Shown in pieces: positions 26,581-34,925 of a stretch of DNA of 64,000 bases. The number at the start of each line of letters is the position of its first letter. Position 1 is the first letter of the stretch. The DNA is from Streptomyces sp. TSRI0107. GTDB lineage: Bacteria > Actinomycetota > Actinomycetes > Streptomycetales > Streptomycetaceae. A program made the position numbers and the translations under genes. The notes beneath the pieces are model-generated. The model did no database searches. It saw only the letters and a program-made list of their open reading frames with translations, and had not been told where the DNA came from. Where the stretch lies: NCBI RefSeq assembly GCF_001905845.1, contig NZ_LIVZ01000015.1:124001-188000 (forward strand). Reading direction: 5' to 3'.

Positions 26581-26670
26581 TCATCCGAAATGTCCGGTCG
26601 TTTCCGGCACCCCGTGTGGATGAATCAGAAATCCCGGAATGAGAAGGTCGAAATCATCTGAAATGGCCGG
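26581..26670. promoter_or_regulatory. pair of 17-bp direct repeats in the divergent MFS/amidinotransferase promoter region
   Basis: TCATCCGAAATGTCCGG at 26581-26597 and TCATCTGAAATGGCCGG at 26654-26670 agree at 15 of 17 positions and are spaced 73 bp apart, about seven helical turns. The surrounding 26432-26708 region is richer in A/T and holds no gene. A shared regulator site is plausible. Confidence 0.5.
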
Positions 26671-26708
26671 ATACGCGCCACACCTCGCCCGGAAGGAGTC
26701 ACGCCATC

Positions 26709-27734
26709 ATGAGCAGCACACCTCGGCCGCTCCCCCGCATCAACGTCACCCACGAGTGGGGAACCCTGAAAGAGACGGTGGTCGGCCGCGTCATCGACTT
26801 CCGTATCCCGGAGCGAGTCGGCGCGGGAGTTCCGGACTCACTGCGCTTCCTGCCCGACCGCACCCGGCGGCGACTGCCACGCTGGGCCGGCAAGCTGTGG
26901 TCCGACGCGGACCCGGAGGGCTACGAGAGGACCGTCGAGCAGATCGACGGACTGGTGCGCTTCCTCACCGGCCGCGGGGTGGCCGTGCACCGCCCACGGG
27001 AGCTGAGCGACGCCGAGCTGAGTGTGTACGACAGCGACGGCGACGGGTTCCGCATGCAGACGTTCGTGCGCGATCCGATGATCGTCGTGGGCGATCACGT
27101 CATCGAGGCCGCGCTGCGGCTGCCGGCCCGCTACAAGGAGCGTTTCGGACTGCGTCCCGTCTTCGCGGAGGCCGTGTCCCGCGGAGCGCGCTACTCGGTG
27201 ATGCCGCCGCCTTCGCCGGTACCCGTGACCGAGCTGTCGTCGGCGACGGGGCCCTTCCTCGAAGGCGGTGACGTCGCGGTCGTCGGCCGGGACATCCTCG
27301 TCGGCTGCGGACGGGGCGGAGCGGCGTCGGACGCGGCGGGCGCCCGGTGGCTGGCGCGCCTGCTCGGCGACGGCTACCGCGTGCACGAGGTGCCGGTCAG
27401 TGAGCATGTCATTCATCTGGACGACGGGCTCACCGCCGTACGCGAGGGCCTGGCGGTCGTGTGCCGGCAGCAGTTCGTCGACGGAGTGCCGGCGCCCGTC
27501 GCCGACTGGGATCTGGTCGACGTGAGCCTGCACGACGCGGTGAACCTGCTCGCGGGGAACAGCCTCGTCCTGGCGCCCGGTGAGGTACTCGTCGACGAAC
27601 GGCTGACGGCGCTCGCCGAAGCGCTGACCGCGCGGGACGTCACCGTGCACCCGCTCCCCTTCGACGCGGTCACGGCGTTCGCCGGTGGCTTTCGCTGCGC
27701 GCATCATCCGCTGGTACGCGAACTGGACGAGTGA
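26709..27734 (+). CDS. amidinotransferase (arginine:glycine / inosamine-phosphate type)
   Basis: 341 residues of the GME (guanidino-group modifying) superfamily. Visible motifs are HEWGTLKETVVGR at the N-terminus, MQTFVRDPMIVVGDHVIEA, the catalytic-site stretch FLEGGDVAVVGRDILVG, EHVIHLDDGLTAVREG with the catalytic His, and the nucleophile Cys330 in AGGFRCAHHPL. It should move an amidino group from arginine to an amine acceptor, as StrB1 does in streptomycin synthesis or AGAT in creatine synthesis. No other antibiotic genes are adjacent, so acceptor is unknown. AGGAG precedes ATG 26709. The 3' end overlaps the convergent gene by 65 bp. Confidence 0.88.
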   Translation: MSSTPRPLPRINVTHEWGTLKETVVGRVIDFRIPERVGAGVPDSLRFLPDRTRRRLPRWAGKLWSDADPEGYERTVEQIDGLVRFLTGRGVAVHRPRELSDAELSVYDSDGDGFRMQTFVRDPMIVVGDHVIEAALRLPARYKERFGLRPVFAEAVSRGARYSVMPPPSPVPVTELSSATGPFLEGGDVAVVGRDILVGCGRGGAASDAAGARWLARLLGDGYRVHEVPVSEHVIHLDDGLTAVREGLAVVCRQQFVDGVPAPVADWDLVDVSLHDAVNLLAGNSLVLAPGEVLVDERLTALAEALTARDVTVHPLPFDAVTAFAGGFRCAHHPLVRELDE

Positions 27735-28107
27735 CCGCCGGCAGGGCTTCGTCGAAGCAGAGCCAGCCGTCCACTTCGACGTTCCGCTCCAGTGGACGCG
27801 CCTCAAGGCCCGGCGCCGCGAATTCGAGCAGGCGCCGGGCCGTTCCCGGCTCGTAGAGGTTGAGCCAGGCGCGGTCCGGGAGGCGTACGACCGTGCCCGC
27901 CTCGAAGTACGAGTTCGAAACGATCCTTTCCGGTCCCGGGGCGAAGACCAGGGACAAGCGGCGCCGAAGGCCACGCTCCGATGCCTCGGTGAAGAAGGAG
28001 AGCGTCAGCCGGCAGTCGGCGTAGTCGGGTCTGACGCGCTGCCGGACCGTCCAGTGCCAGACGGTCCCGTCGACCACGAGGCGGCGGACACGCCGATCGG
28101 TTCCCAT
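27670..28107 (-). CDS. hypothetical protein (145 aa)
   Basis: Starts at ATG 28107 (MGTDRRVRRLVVDGTVWHW). The sequence is rich in alternating strands: WTVRQRVRPDYADCRLTLSFF, RIVSNSYFEAGTVVRLPDRAWLNLYEPGTARRLLEFA, then VEVDGWLCFDEAL. I recognise no family with certainty. Its last ~21 codons overlap the 3' end of the amidinotransferase gene on the other strand, so the two genes share 65 bp tail to tail. It is divergent from the SMI1/KNR4 gene (94 bp). Confidence 0.68.
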   Translation of the reverse strand: MGTDRRVRRLVVDGTVWHWTVRQRVRPDYADCRLTLSFFTEASERGLRRRLSLVFAPGPERIVSNSYFEAGTVVRLPDRAWLNLYEPGTARRLLEFAAPGLEARPLERNVEVDGWLCFDEALPAVTRPVRVPADDARSESHRRTP

Positions 28108-28201
28108 CGGGCCACCGTAGGGTGAAGTGCCGCTGCGAGCACCTGCTTTCCCGCCGGATCGGGGCGGGGCGTTGTCAGTGGCGGCTGGCAGCATCGGCGG
28201 T

Positions 28202-30109
28202 ATGACGGAGATCGATGACTGGCGGTCCTTACTGGTGCGCTGGAGCCAGGAGTGGGCCGACGCGCAGGATCCGGACGTGCCCGCGGAGGAGCGGCGCGCG
28301 GGGGACGAGGAGGCGCTGCGTACGCGCTGGCTGGGGTTCCCGCCCGCGTCCGAGGAACGGATCCTGGCCTTGGAGGAGCGGCTCGGGCACCGGCTGCCGC
28401 CCTCCTACCGGACGTTTCTGGCGGTGAGCGACGGCTGGCGGCACGCGGGGGGCTTCGTCTGGCTGCTCGGGGGGACCGACGGGGTCCGGTGGCATCAGGA
28501 CGCGTCGGGGCTCGCCGAGTTCTACGAGACGGACCCCGAGGACGACCCCACGCCCGAGGAGACGCTCCTGGCCGGGATGTGGCATCGGGCGCTGCAACTG
28601 GATGTGGAGTCGGACGCCGTCTACGTCCTGCTGGACCCGGGGGACGTGGACGGCGACGGCGAGTGGGCCGTGTACTGCTACGCGTCGTGGCGCGCGAGTC
28701 CGCCGGAACGGTACGGGTCGTTCCGGGCGTTCATGGACGCCATGTACCGGGAGTGGCACCGTCTGCGGGCCCACGAGCCGGCCGGCGAGGGACCGGAGTT
28801 CACCAACGCGACGACGCGGGCGCTCGACGCGTCCGTCGAGACGGCCCGGCTGGAGGCGCTGGGCGGACGGTACGAGCAGGCCGAGGGCTTGCTGGCGGAG
28901 GCGATCGCGTTCGGCAGGCCGCGCGCGGCGGGGCTGCGCGACCAGATCCGCCGGCTGCTCGGGCAGACCCACATGGTGTCCTTCGGCCTGCTCCCCGACG
29001 ATCCCCGCTACGCGTGGGAGTTGCTGCCCGTGCTGGCTGCCGAGCACCTGCGCTTCCACCGGGGCACGCCGTGGCAGCCCCACTTCCGGGGAGGCGCGTC
29101 GGCGTCGCTCCAGGAGACGGCGGGCGAGGTGGAGCGGCAGTTGCGGGAAGACGTCTTCCGGTACAGCGCCGAGGGCGCCTTCGGGCGGGCCGTGGAACAG
29201 GCACGGGAACAGGCGCGCTGGGGCGACACGGACGCGGCGTGGCACACGCTGCGCGCGGCCCTGCCGGAATGGCGGCCGCTGGGCCCCGACCACCTGGCCC
29301 CGGTCGGCCTCGTCGCCGACCCGCTGCTCGGTCCCCTGATAGGCCCCGAACGGGGCCGGGAACTGCTCGCCACACCCCGGGCGGGGCACCGCGGGGAGGC
29401 TCCGGCGCCGGCGGCCGATCTGGATCCGCCGGGTCTGGCATGGCTGTCGGAGGGGGATCCGAACGGCTTCCTGGAGTCGTACCGCTTCGTTCTCGTGGAG
29501 GGGGTGGAACCGGCCGAGCTGCCCGGTCTCATCGGCGCCGACGGCGCCGCGCTGAGCGAACCGATGACGATGTGGCAGTCCCGTACGGGCTTTCGCGGCG
29601 ACCCGGACGCGACTTGGGAGGACAGGGCGTCGACCTCCGTCGGACGGGCGGGGCCGGGCTGGAGCTTCGCCGTGGAACCACGGCCGGGCGGCGGCTTCCA
29701 CGAGGAGCGGTTCGTCTCCCCGGGCGTCGCCGCCTCCGCGAACACCCGCGCCGTCACGGTCTGGAGCGAGCCGCCTCTCGGCCGCCGTCCCGGTCTCTTC
29801 CATCTGTCCGTCGCGCGGGACGGGGCGGAGCTGTACGCGTTCACGGTGCGGGGCACCCCGGTCGCCCGGCGAGGAGACGTGCCCGAAGTGCTGGACCCGG
29901 ACCGGTTCTTCGAGGACGACGACGCGGACGCCTGGCGGGCGGCCGAGGGTCGGGCCCTTGAGGCGATCGCCACCGAGTTCGGCGTCCGTCTCCCGCGGCT
30001 CGCCCTCACGCGCGGACGTCTGCACACCCTCCGGACGCGCCCGTGGAACCGGCCACCGCGTCCCGGCGAGCGATACGCGACGCTGCGCTGGGTGCGCACC
30101 CGGCCGTGA
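28202..30109 (+). CDS. SMI1/KNR4 (SUKH) family protein with long C-terminal region
   Basis: 635 residues from ATG 28202. The first ~190 residues are a SUKH domain: FPPASEERILALEERLGHRLPPSYRTFLAVSDGW, then WLLGGTDGVRW and YGSFRAFMDAMY. The remaining ~440 are not SUKH; helices around 200-400 are followed by a strand-rich part (FVLVEGVEPAELPGLIGADGAALSEPMTMWQ, FGVRLPRLALTRGRLHTL) that resembles DUF6461-type proteins, which I hold tentatively. SUKH proteins serve as immunity or scaffold proteins for polymorphic toxins. Codon 10 (28229-28231) is TTA, one of two TTA codons I found in the window, so expression should be bldA-dependent. Confidence 0.83.
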   Translation: MTEIDDWRSLLVRWSQEWADAQDPDVPAEERRAGDEEALRTRWLGFPPASEERILALEERLGHRLPPSYRTFLAVSDGWRHAGGFVWLLGGTDGVRWHQDASGLAEFYETDPEDDPTPEETLLAGMWHRALQLDVESDAVYVLLDPGDVDGDGEWAVYCYASWRASPPERYGSFRAFMDAMYREWHRLRAHEPAGEGPEFTNATTRALDASVETARLEALGGRYEQAEGLLAEAIAFGRPRAAGLRDQIRRLLGQTHMVSFGLLPDDPRYAWELLPVLAAEHLRFHRGTPWQPHFRGGASASLQETAGEVERQLREDVFRYSAEGAFGRAVEQAREQARWGDTDAAWHTLRAALPEWRPLGPDHLAPVGLVADPLLGPLIGPERGRELLATPRAGHRGEAPAPAADLDPPGLAWLSEGDPNGFLESYRFVLVEGVEPAELPGLIGADGAALSEPMTMWQSRTGFRGDPDATWEDRASTSVGRAGPGWSFAVEPRPGGGFHEERFVSPGVAASANTRAVTVWSEPPLGRRPGLFHLSVARDGAELYAFTVRGTPVARRGDVPEVLDPDRFFEDDDADAWRAAEGRALEAIATEFGVRLPRLALTRGRLHTLRTRPWNRPPRPGERYATLRWVRTRP

Positions 30110-30168
30110 CGCGGTCCGGGAACGGCTCCCGACGGTGTTGTCAGTGGTCTCTGCCATGATCGGCTTCC

Positions 30169-30965
30169 ATGAGCGACATCAGTCTGGAGCGGGTACGGGC
30201 CGCCGTGTCGGTGCTGCGCGCACGGGGCATGGAACCGCTCGACGGTTTCCCGGACGCCGAACTGGACCGGTGGCCGGTCGAGTTGCCGCAGGCCGTGCGT
30301 ACCGTGCTGCGGGAGGCGTCCCGGAGGACATCCGTACCGTGCTGCGCGAGATCGGCGGCATACGGATGCCGGGGCTGCCCCCGCTGCGGCTCGCACCCGG
30401 CGTGCCCGAGCACGCCGTCGACCCGGAAGCGCACCGCATGATGGGCGGCGACGGCACCTACTGGCCGGTCGCCCGTCTCGGCCGCGGACCGCACGACGAC
30501 GCGCTGATGCAGGTCCGTGTCGACCCCCGCACCGGTGAATGGGGTTACGTGGTCTCGATCCCCGCGGACCCCGGCGTCCTCCGCGGGGAACCCGGCCTCG
30601 CCCTGGTCGCCGAGTCCCTGCCGCATCTGCTGCTGACCGTGGCCCGCATCGGCCGTGCGGCGGCTGCCGCCGCCGACTTCGCCTCCCATGTGCGGGGCGC
30701 CACGGAGGGCTTCCTCACGCACACCGGCGAACCGTGGACTCGTCCCGTGCCGATCGAGGAATGGGCCGGTTCGCCCGATCCGCTGCGCGCCGCCCTCGCC
30801 GCGCTCCCGCCGGGCACCCACGCCGCGGACCTGCGCGACTCCCCCATCCCCACCGACCTCTGCTTCGACCGTGCCGAGGACTGGCCCTACGGCGCGGACA
30901 CCTTGGACCACCTCCGCTTCGAGGCGGCGGGACGGCTCGTGGCGGCCGTCCGGAAGAGGCGCTGA
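30169..30965 (+). pseudogene. SUKH-like gene broken by a 35-bp insertion
   Basis: ATG 30169 reads SDISLERVRAAVSVLRARGMEPLDGFPDAELDRWPVELPQAVRTVLREA and then loses sense. From about 30330 the sense returns in another frame (DIRTVLREIGGIRMPGLPPLRL to the stop at 30965). The 14-mer CGTACCGTGCTGCG occurs at both 30298-30311 and 30333-30346; removing the 35 bp between them restores one continuous frame of ~250 residues. So a partial duplication has frameshifted the gene, unless it is an assembly error. The intact product would be a small SUKH-like protein, a partner of the neighbouring SMI1/KNR4 gene. Confidence 0.72.
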
Positions 30966-31022
30966 CGCCCCCCCGGCCGCTCGGCACATCGCCGCTCGGC
31001 GCATCCCCGCGCCGCGCCCGGG

Positions 31023-31913
31023 TCACGCGGGCGTTCTGACGCCGAGCACCGCGAGCATGGCCATGGTCGCCGGGCTGGGGTTGAAACGGCTCCACGCCAG
31101 ATACTCGACGCGGCGCGGGCCGTCGACCACCGGCACCAGGGCCAGTTCCGGGTCGTCGGCGGCCAGCGGGCCGATGAACGCCGACGGCATCAGCGCGATG
31201 CCGAGCCCACGGGCGATCAGCCGTGTCATCAGCTCCACGACACCGGCCTCGTACGCTACGTCGCGGACGAGGCCTGCCGCGGCGAACGCCTCGTCGGACT
31301 GGGCGCGGGCGGGCGTCCCGGCCACGAAGTCCACGAAGGGCTCCCCCGCGATCTCCTCCAGGGTGACCCTGGAGGCGCCCGCGAGCCGGTGCCCGGCCGG
31401 CACCACCAGCACGTGCCGGTCGTGGTCGAGGTCGACGCACTCGACCCCGGACGGGCGTCGGCCCTCCGGCAGGCCGAGGAAGGCGATGTCCAGATCGCCG
31501 TCGCGGATCGCCGTCACCAGGTCGTCGCTGCGCCCGGACCGCAGGACGACCTGGACCTCGGGATGCCGGGCGCGGTACCGCTGAAGCAGCTCCGGTACGT
31601 CGACGGCGGCCGTGGTCACGATCACGCCGACGGCGAGCCGGCCGCGCACCACACCGGTCGCCGCGGCGGCTTGGGCGACCGCGCGGTCCGCGGCGGCCAG
31701 GCACTCCCGGGCGCCGGCGACGAACGCGACTCCGGCGCTGGTCAGTTCGACGCGGCGGCTGGAGCGGGCGAAGAGCTGGACGCCGAGTTCGCGTTCCAGC
31801 CCGGCGATCCGGTGACTCAGTGAGGACTGCACGACCGAGCAGCGCTCGGCGGCACGGGTGAAGTTGCGGGTCTCGGCGAGGGCGACGACGTAGCGCATCT
31901 GCTGCAGGTCCAC
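31023..31913 (-). CDS. LysR-family transcriptional regulator
   Basis: 296 residues. GTG 31913 (VDLQQMRYVVALAETRNFTRAAER) is preferred because GAGGA lies 8 bases upstream; an earlier frame start at 31952 would add 13 residues. The winged helix (TRAAERCSVVQSSLSHRIAGLERELGVQLFAR) is complete and is followed by the two-lobe effector domain (GRLAVGVIVT, LDIAFLGLPEG, RGLGIALMPSAFIG). It is divergent from the EamA transporter (50 bp) and so very likely controls the EamA-epimerase pair. Confidence 0.93.
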   Translation of the reverse strand: MDLQQMRYVVALAETRNFTRAAERCSVVQSSLSHRIAGLERELGVQLFARSSRRVELTSAGVAFVAGARECLAAADRAVAQAAAATGVVRGRLAVGVIVTTAAVDVPELLQRYRARHPEVQVVLRSGRSDDLVTAIRDGDLDIAFLGLPEGRRPSGVECVDLDHDRHVLVVPAGHRLAGASRVTLEEIAGEPFVDFVAGTPARAQSDEAFAAAGLVRDVAYEAGVVELMTRLIARGLGIALMPSAFIGPLAADDPELALVPVVDGPRRVEYLAWSRFNPSPATMAMLAVLGVRTPA

Positions 31914-31946
31914 GCATTCATCGTCCTCATTCATGCCTGGCATGAC

Positions 31947-31956
31947 AAGCATGCTT
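31947..31956. promoter_or_regulatory. palindrome AAGCATGCTT in the LysR/EamA intergenic region
   Basis: A perfect 10-bp palindrome centred between the divergent LysR and EamA genes, in the position expected for a LysR operator. Confidence 0.45.
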
Positions 31957-31963
31957 TGGATTC

Positions 31964-32974
31964 ATGAGCTGGGGAGTCGAGACTTCCCGCATGCAGACCT
32001 TGACCGAGCGGTCCCGCGGCCTGCCGCGGGCCGTGTCCGCGCAGCGGGTGGTGACCGTCGCACTGACCGCGCTCGCTCCGGCCGCGTGGGGCACCACCTA
32101 CGCCGTGACCACCGAACTCCTCCCAGCCGGGCATCCGTTGTTCGCCGGGCTGATGCGCGCCCTGCCCGCCGGGCTGATCGGGCTGGCGCTCACGCGGGTG
32201 CTCCCGCGCGGGGACTGGTGGTGGAAGGCCGCCGTCCTCGGGGTGCTCAACATCGGCGCGCTGTTCCCGTTGCTGTTCGTCGCGGCCGAACGGCTCCCCG
32301 GCGGGGTCGCCGCCACCCTCAGCGCCACGCAGCCGCTCCTGGTCGCGGCCCTGGCCATCGCGGTGCTCCGCGACCGGCCGGCGGCCTGGCGGTGGATCTG
32401 GGGTGTGCTCGGCGTGCTCGGCGTCGGACTGGTCGTGCTCGGGCCGCAGGCGCGGCTGGACGCGGTCGGGGTGGTCGCCGGTCTCGTCGGTACGGCCACC
32501 ATGGCAGGCGGCGTCGTCCTCACCAAGCGCTGGGGCCGTCCCGAGGGGGTGGGTCCGCTCACCCTGGCGGGCTGGCAACTGACGGCGGGCGGACTGCTGT
32601 TGCTCCCGCTCACCCTCGTACTCGAAGGGGTGCCGCAGCGGATCGACTGGGCCGCCGCCGGCGGCTACCTCTGGCTCGGCAGCATGGGCGGGCTGATCGC
32701 GTACACGCTGTGGTTCCGCGGGATCGGGCGGCTGCCGGTCGGCGCGTCCGCGCCGCTGGTCCTGCTGTCGCCGCTGGTCGCCACCGTCGTCGGCATCGGG
32801 CTGGGCGAGTCGCTGAGCCTGCCGCAGAGCGTCGGCTTCGTCCTCGCCCTGGCCGCTTTGCTCGCCGCGCAGTTCGACCCACCGAAGCGGGCGGGCGCGG
32901 GGCGGACGGCGGGCCCGCGGGGTCCGCGGCCGAGAACCACCACTCACCACTCTCAAGAGGAGCTGAAGCGATGA
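31964..32974 (+). CDS. EamA/DMT-family transporter
   Basis: 336 residues with ten spans in two EamA repeats. Repeat one: APAAWGTTYAVTTELLPAGHPLFAGLMRALPAGLIGL; repeat two: GVVAGLVGTATMAGGVVLTKRWG onward. Short Pro-rich tail (PRGPRPRTTTHHSQEELKR). Exports metabolites or toxic compounds in general; substrate unknown. ATG 31964 is the first start; ATG 31991 is an alternative. The stop overlaps the next ATG by 4 bp (ATGA), so it is translationally coupled to the epimerase gene. Confidence 0.9.
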   Translation: MSWGVETSRMQTLTERSRGLPRAVSAQRVVTVALTALAPAAWGTTYAVTTELLPAGHPLFAGLMRALPAGLIGLALTRVLPRGDWWWKAAVLGVLNIGALFPLLFVAAERLPGGVAATLSATQPLLVAALAIAVLRDRPAAWRWIWGVLGVLGVGLVVLGPQARLDAVGVVAGLVGTATMAGGVVLTKRWGRPEGVGPLTLAGWQLTAGGLLLLPLTLVLEGVPQRIDWAAAGGYLWLGSMGGLIAYTLWFRGIGRLPVGASAPLVLLSPLVATVVGIGLGESLSLPQSVGFVLALAALLAAQFDPPKRAGAGRTAGPRGPRPRTTTHHSQEELKR

Positions 32975-33669
32975 CGACCCGCAGGACGATCGCCGTACTC
33001 GGCGCCACCGGCATGGTGGGCAGCCGGGTGATCGACGAGGCCGGTGCGCGCGGGCACGGCGTGCTCGCCCTGGCCCGCAAGCCCGTGGACGGGAGGCCGG
33101 GCCTCACTCCGGTCGCCGTCGACGCGAACGACCCCACCGCCCTGCGCGAGGCGCTGACCGGCGCCGCGACGCACGGCGTCGTCCCGGACGCCGTGGTGGT
33201 GACGCTCCGGACCTTCCCGGTCGACCAGGAGTTCCTGGTCGGCGCGACCCGTACGGTGCTGGACGTCGCCGCCCGCGAGGGGATCCGCGTCCTCGTGGTC
33301 GGTGGCGCCGGCGCGCTGCGCAGTCCCGGCGACCGGGACCTGATCCTGGCGGACGACCCCACATATGTGCCCGCCGAGTACCGGGCGGTGGCCGTCGCCG
33401 GGATCGCGCAGTTGCGGACCTGCGAGGACCGTCCGGGCGCGGACTGGGTCTACCTGAGCCCGCCGGCCCTGCTCGAACCCGGTGAGCGCACGGGCCGCTA
33501 CCGGCGCGGCACCGACACCCTGCTCACCACCGCCGACGGCCGCTCGTGGATCAGCGCCGAGGACCTGGCCGTCGCCGTGCTCGACGAACTCGAGACCCCC
33601 GGGACCGATCGCCACATCACGGTCGTCCACCAGGACCGTCAGGCGGTACCCGGCGCGGGGAGCGCCTAG
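32971..33669 (+). CDS. NAD(P)-binding epimerase/reductase-like protein
   Basis: 232 residues. IAVLGATGMVGSRVIDEAGARGH is the atypical-SDR GxxGxxG nucleotide site; VLVVGGAGALRSPG and DWVYLSPPALLEPGERTGRYR are typical of the NmrA/YwnB-like group. GAGGAG precedes ATG 32971. No catalytic YxxxK is evident, so it may be a redox-sensing or flavin-reductase-like protein. The stop codon TAG at 33667-33669 is part of the CTAG target into which the IS element inserted, so the gene was left exactly intact. Confidence 0.88.
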   Translation: MTTRRTIAVLGATGMVGSRVIDEAGARGHGVLALARKPVDGRPGLTPVAVDANDPTALREALTGAATHGVVPDAVVVTLRTFPVDQEFLVGATRTVLDVAAREGIRVLVVGGAGALRSPGDRDLILADDPTYVPAEYRAVAVAGIAQLRTCEDRPGADWVYLSPPALLEPGERTGRYRRGTDTLLTTADGRSWISAEDLAVAVLDELETPGTDRHITVVHQDRQAVPGAGSA

Positions 33670-34739
33670 GTGTGCTGTCCCGGGACGTTGGTGACACGCG
33701 TGCTGGGTGCTTGAACGGGTGAGGGCCTTCTGGGTTCGGTGTGGATTGCGACATCTACCGCCGACCGCCAGGAGGCCCTCGTGTCCCACCGTAATGCCCC
33801 GCTGACTCCGACCGGCAGGCTGCGTCTGGCCCGGTGTGTTGTGGACGACGGATGGCCGCTGCGGCGGGCCGCGGAACGCTTCCAGGTCAGCCACACCACC
33901 GCCGCCCGGTGGGCGGGCCGCTACCGGCAGCTGGGCCCGGCCGGGATGCACGACCTCTCCAGCCGTCCTCACCACAGCCCGCGCCAAACGCCGGCTGCCG
34001 TCGAACAACAGGTCGTGCGGCTGCGGCGTGAGTACCGCATCGGACCGGTGCGGCTGGCCGCCCGCTGCAACATCGCCGCCTCCACCGCCCACCGCATCCT
34101 CGTCCGGCACCACCTGCCCACTCTGGTCGTCTGCGACCGGGCCACCGGTGAACCCGTGCGACGCTACGAACGCTCCCGGCCCGGCGAACTGGTCCACATC
34201 GACGTCAAGAAACTCGGCCGCATCCCCGACGGAGGCGGCCACAAGGTCCTCGGCCGAGCGGCCGGCAGCCCGAACAAAGACCGCCGCAACGGCGTGGGAT
34301 ACGCCTACCTGCACACCGCCCTGGACGACCACAGCCGCCTGGCCTACACCGAAGACCTGCCCGACGAAACCGCCGCTGCCTGCGCGGGCTTTCTCACCCG
34401 AGCCGTGGCCTGGTTCGCCGGCCACGGCGTCACCGTCGAGCGGGTCCTGACCGACAACGCCTGGGCCTACACCAAGAACACCTGGCGTCAGACCTGCCAC
34501 GAGCTGGGCATCAGCCCTCGCTGGACTCGGCCCTGGCGGCCGCAGACCAACGGCAAGGTCGAACGCTTCCACCGCACCCTGCTCGATGAATGGGCCTACC
34601 AGCGGCCCTACACCTCAGACACCGAACGGCGAGCAGAGTTTCCCGACTGGCTGGACTGGTACAACTACCACCGACCCCACACCGGCATCGGCGGCCACCC
34701 ACCAGCCAGCCGCGTCACCAATCTGTCCGGACAGCACAC
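33670..34739 (+). mobile_element. IS481-family insertion sequence, apparently intact
   Basis: 1070 bp. The left end GTGTGCTGTCC and right end (complement) are identical over 11 bp, and a second identical block TTGGTGAC follows after a 7-bp mismatch, giving 26-bp imperfect terminal repeats. Flanking CTAG at 33666-33669 and 34740-34743 is the target duplication. It carries one transposase with a complete DDE triad, so it may still move. The transposase stop codon TAG belongs to the right-hand target copy and not to the element. Confidence 0.85.
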
Positions 34740-34743
34740 CTAG
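33781..34743 (+). CDS. IS481-family DDE transposase
   Basis: 320 residues from GTG 33781 with AGGAGG seven bases upstream. N-terminal helix-turn-helix (LTPTGRLRLARCVVDDGWPLRRAAERFQVSHTTAARW) for end binding, then an rve catalytic core: Asp141 in LVHIDVKK, Asp225 in VLTDNAWAYT and Glu261 in NGKVERFHRTL, with 35 residues between the last two, the expected spacing. The end PASRVTNLSGQHT is encoded in the right terminal repeat and the TAG stop is supplied by the duplicated target CTAG. No frameshift or internal stop. Confidence 0.93.
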   Translation: MSHRNAPLTPTGRLRLARCVVDDGWPLRRAAERFQVSHTTAARWAGRYRQLGPAGMHDLSSRPHHSPRQTPAAVEQQVVRLRREYRIGPVRLAARCNIAASTAHRILVRHHLPTLVVCDRATGEPVRRYERSRPGELVHIDVKKLGRIPDGGGHKVLGRAAGSPNKDRRNGVGYAYLHTALDDHSRLAYTEDLPDETAAACAGFLTRAVAWFAGHGVTVERVLTDNAWAYTKNTWRQTCHELGISPRWTRPWRPQTNGKVERFHRTLLDEWAYQRPYTSDTERRAEFPDWLDWYNYHRPHTGIGGHPPASRVTNLSGQHT

Positions 34744-34925
34744 GCCCTGTCGTTTGGATCAGCCCGGCGTCGCAGGATCTGGCACGCACATCTGCCGCGT
34801 TGTCGTCAGTCGCCGACGCGCCGCGTCGACTCCCTCCTCCGCCTTGCAGCTGAACGCACCAGACCCCGCTCGACTCGGCCAGGACGCACCGTCCCTCACA
34901 GCCGGGCTGATCCAAACGACAGAGC
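34744..34925. mobile_element. 182-bp MITE with 25-bp terminal inverted repeats
   Basis: The ends at 34744-34768 and 34901-34925 are inverted repeats matching at 24 of 25 positions, starting GC(C/T)CTGTCGTTTGGATCA. Flanking CTAG copies at 34740-34743 and 34926-34929 form a YTAR-type target duplication like that of IS427-group IS5 elements. The interior has no ORF or transposase, so it would need a parental IS elsewhere. It inserted into the right-hand target copy of the adjacent IS481 element. Confidence 0.82.

Noticed and set aside
33670..34739. IS element ends at TGT...ACA with 6-bp CCTAGG duplication
   Set aside because: The base after the right CCTAG belongs to the MITE, so the only duplication consistent at all three junctions is CTAG, which moves each end out by one base.
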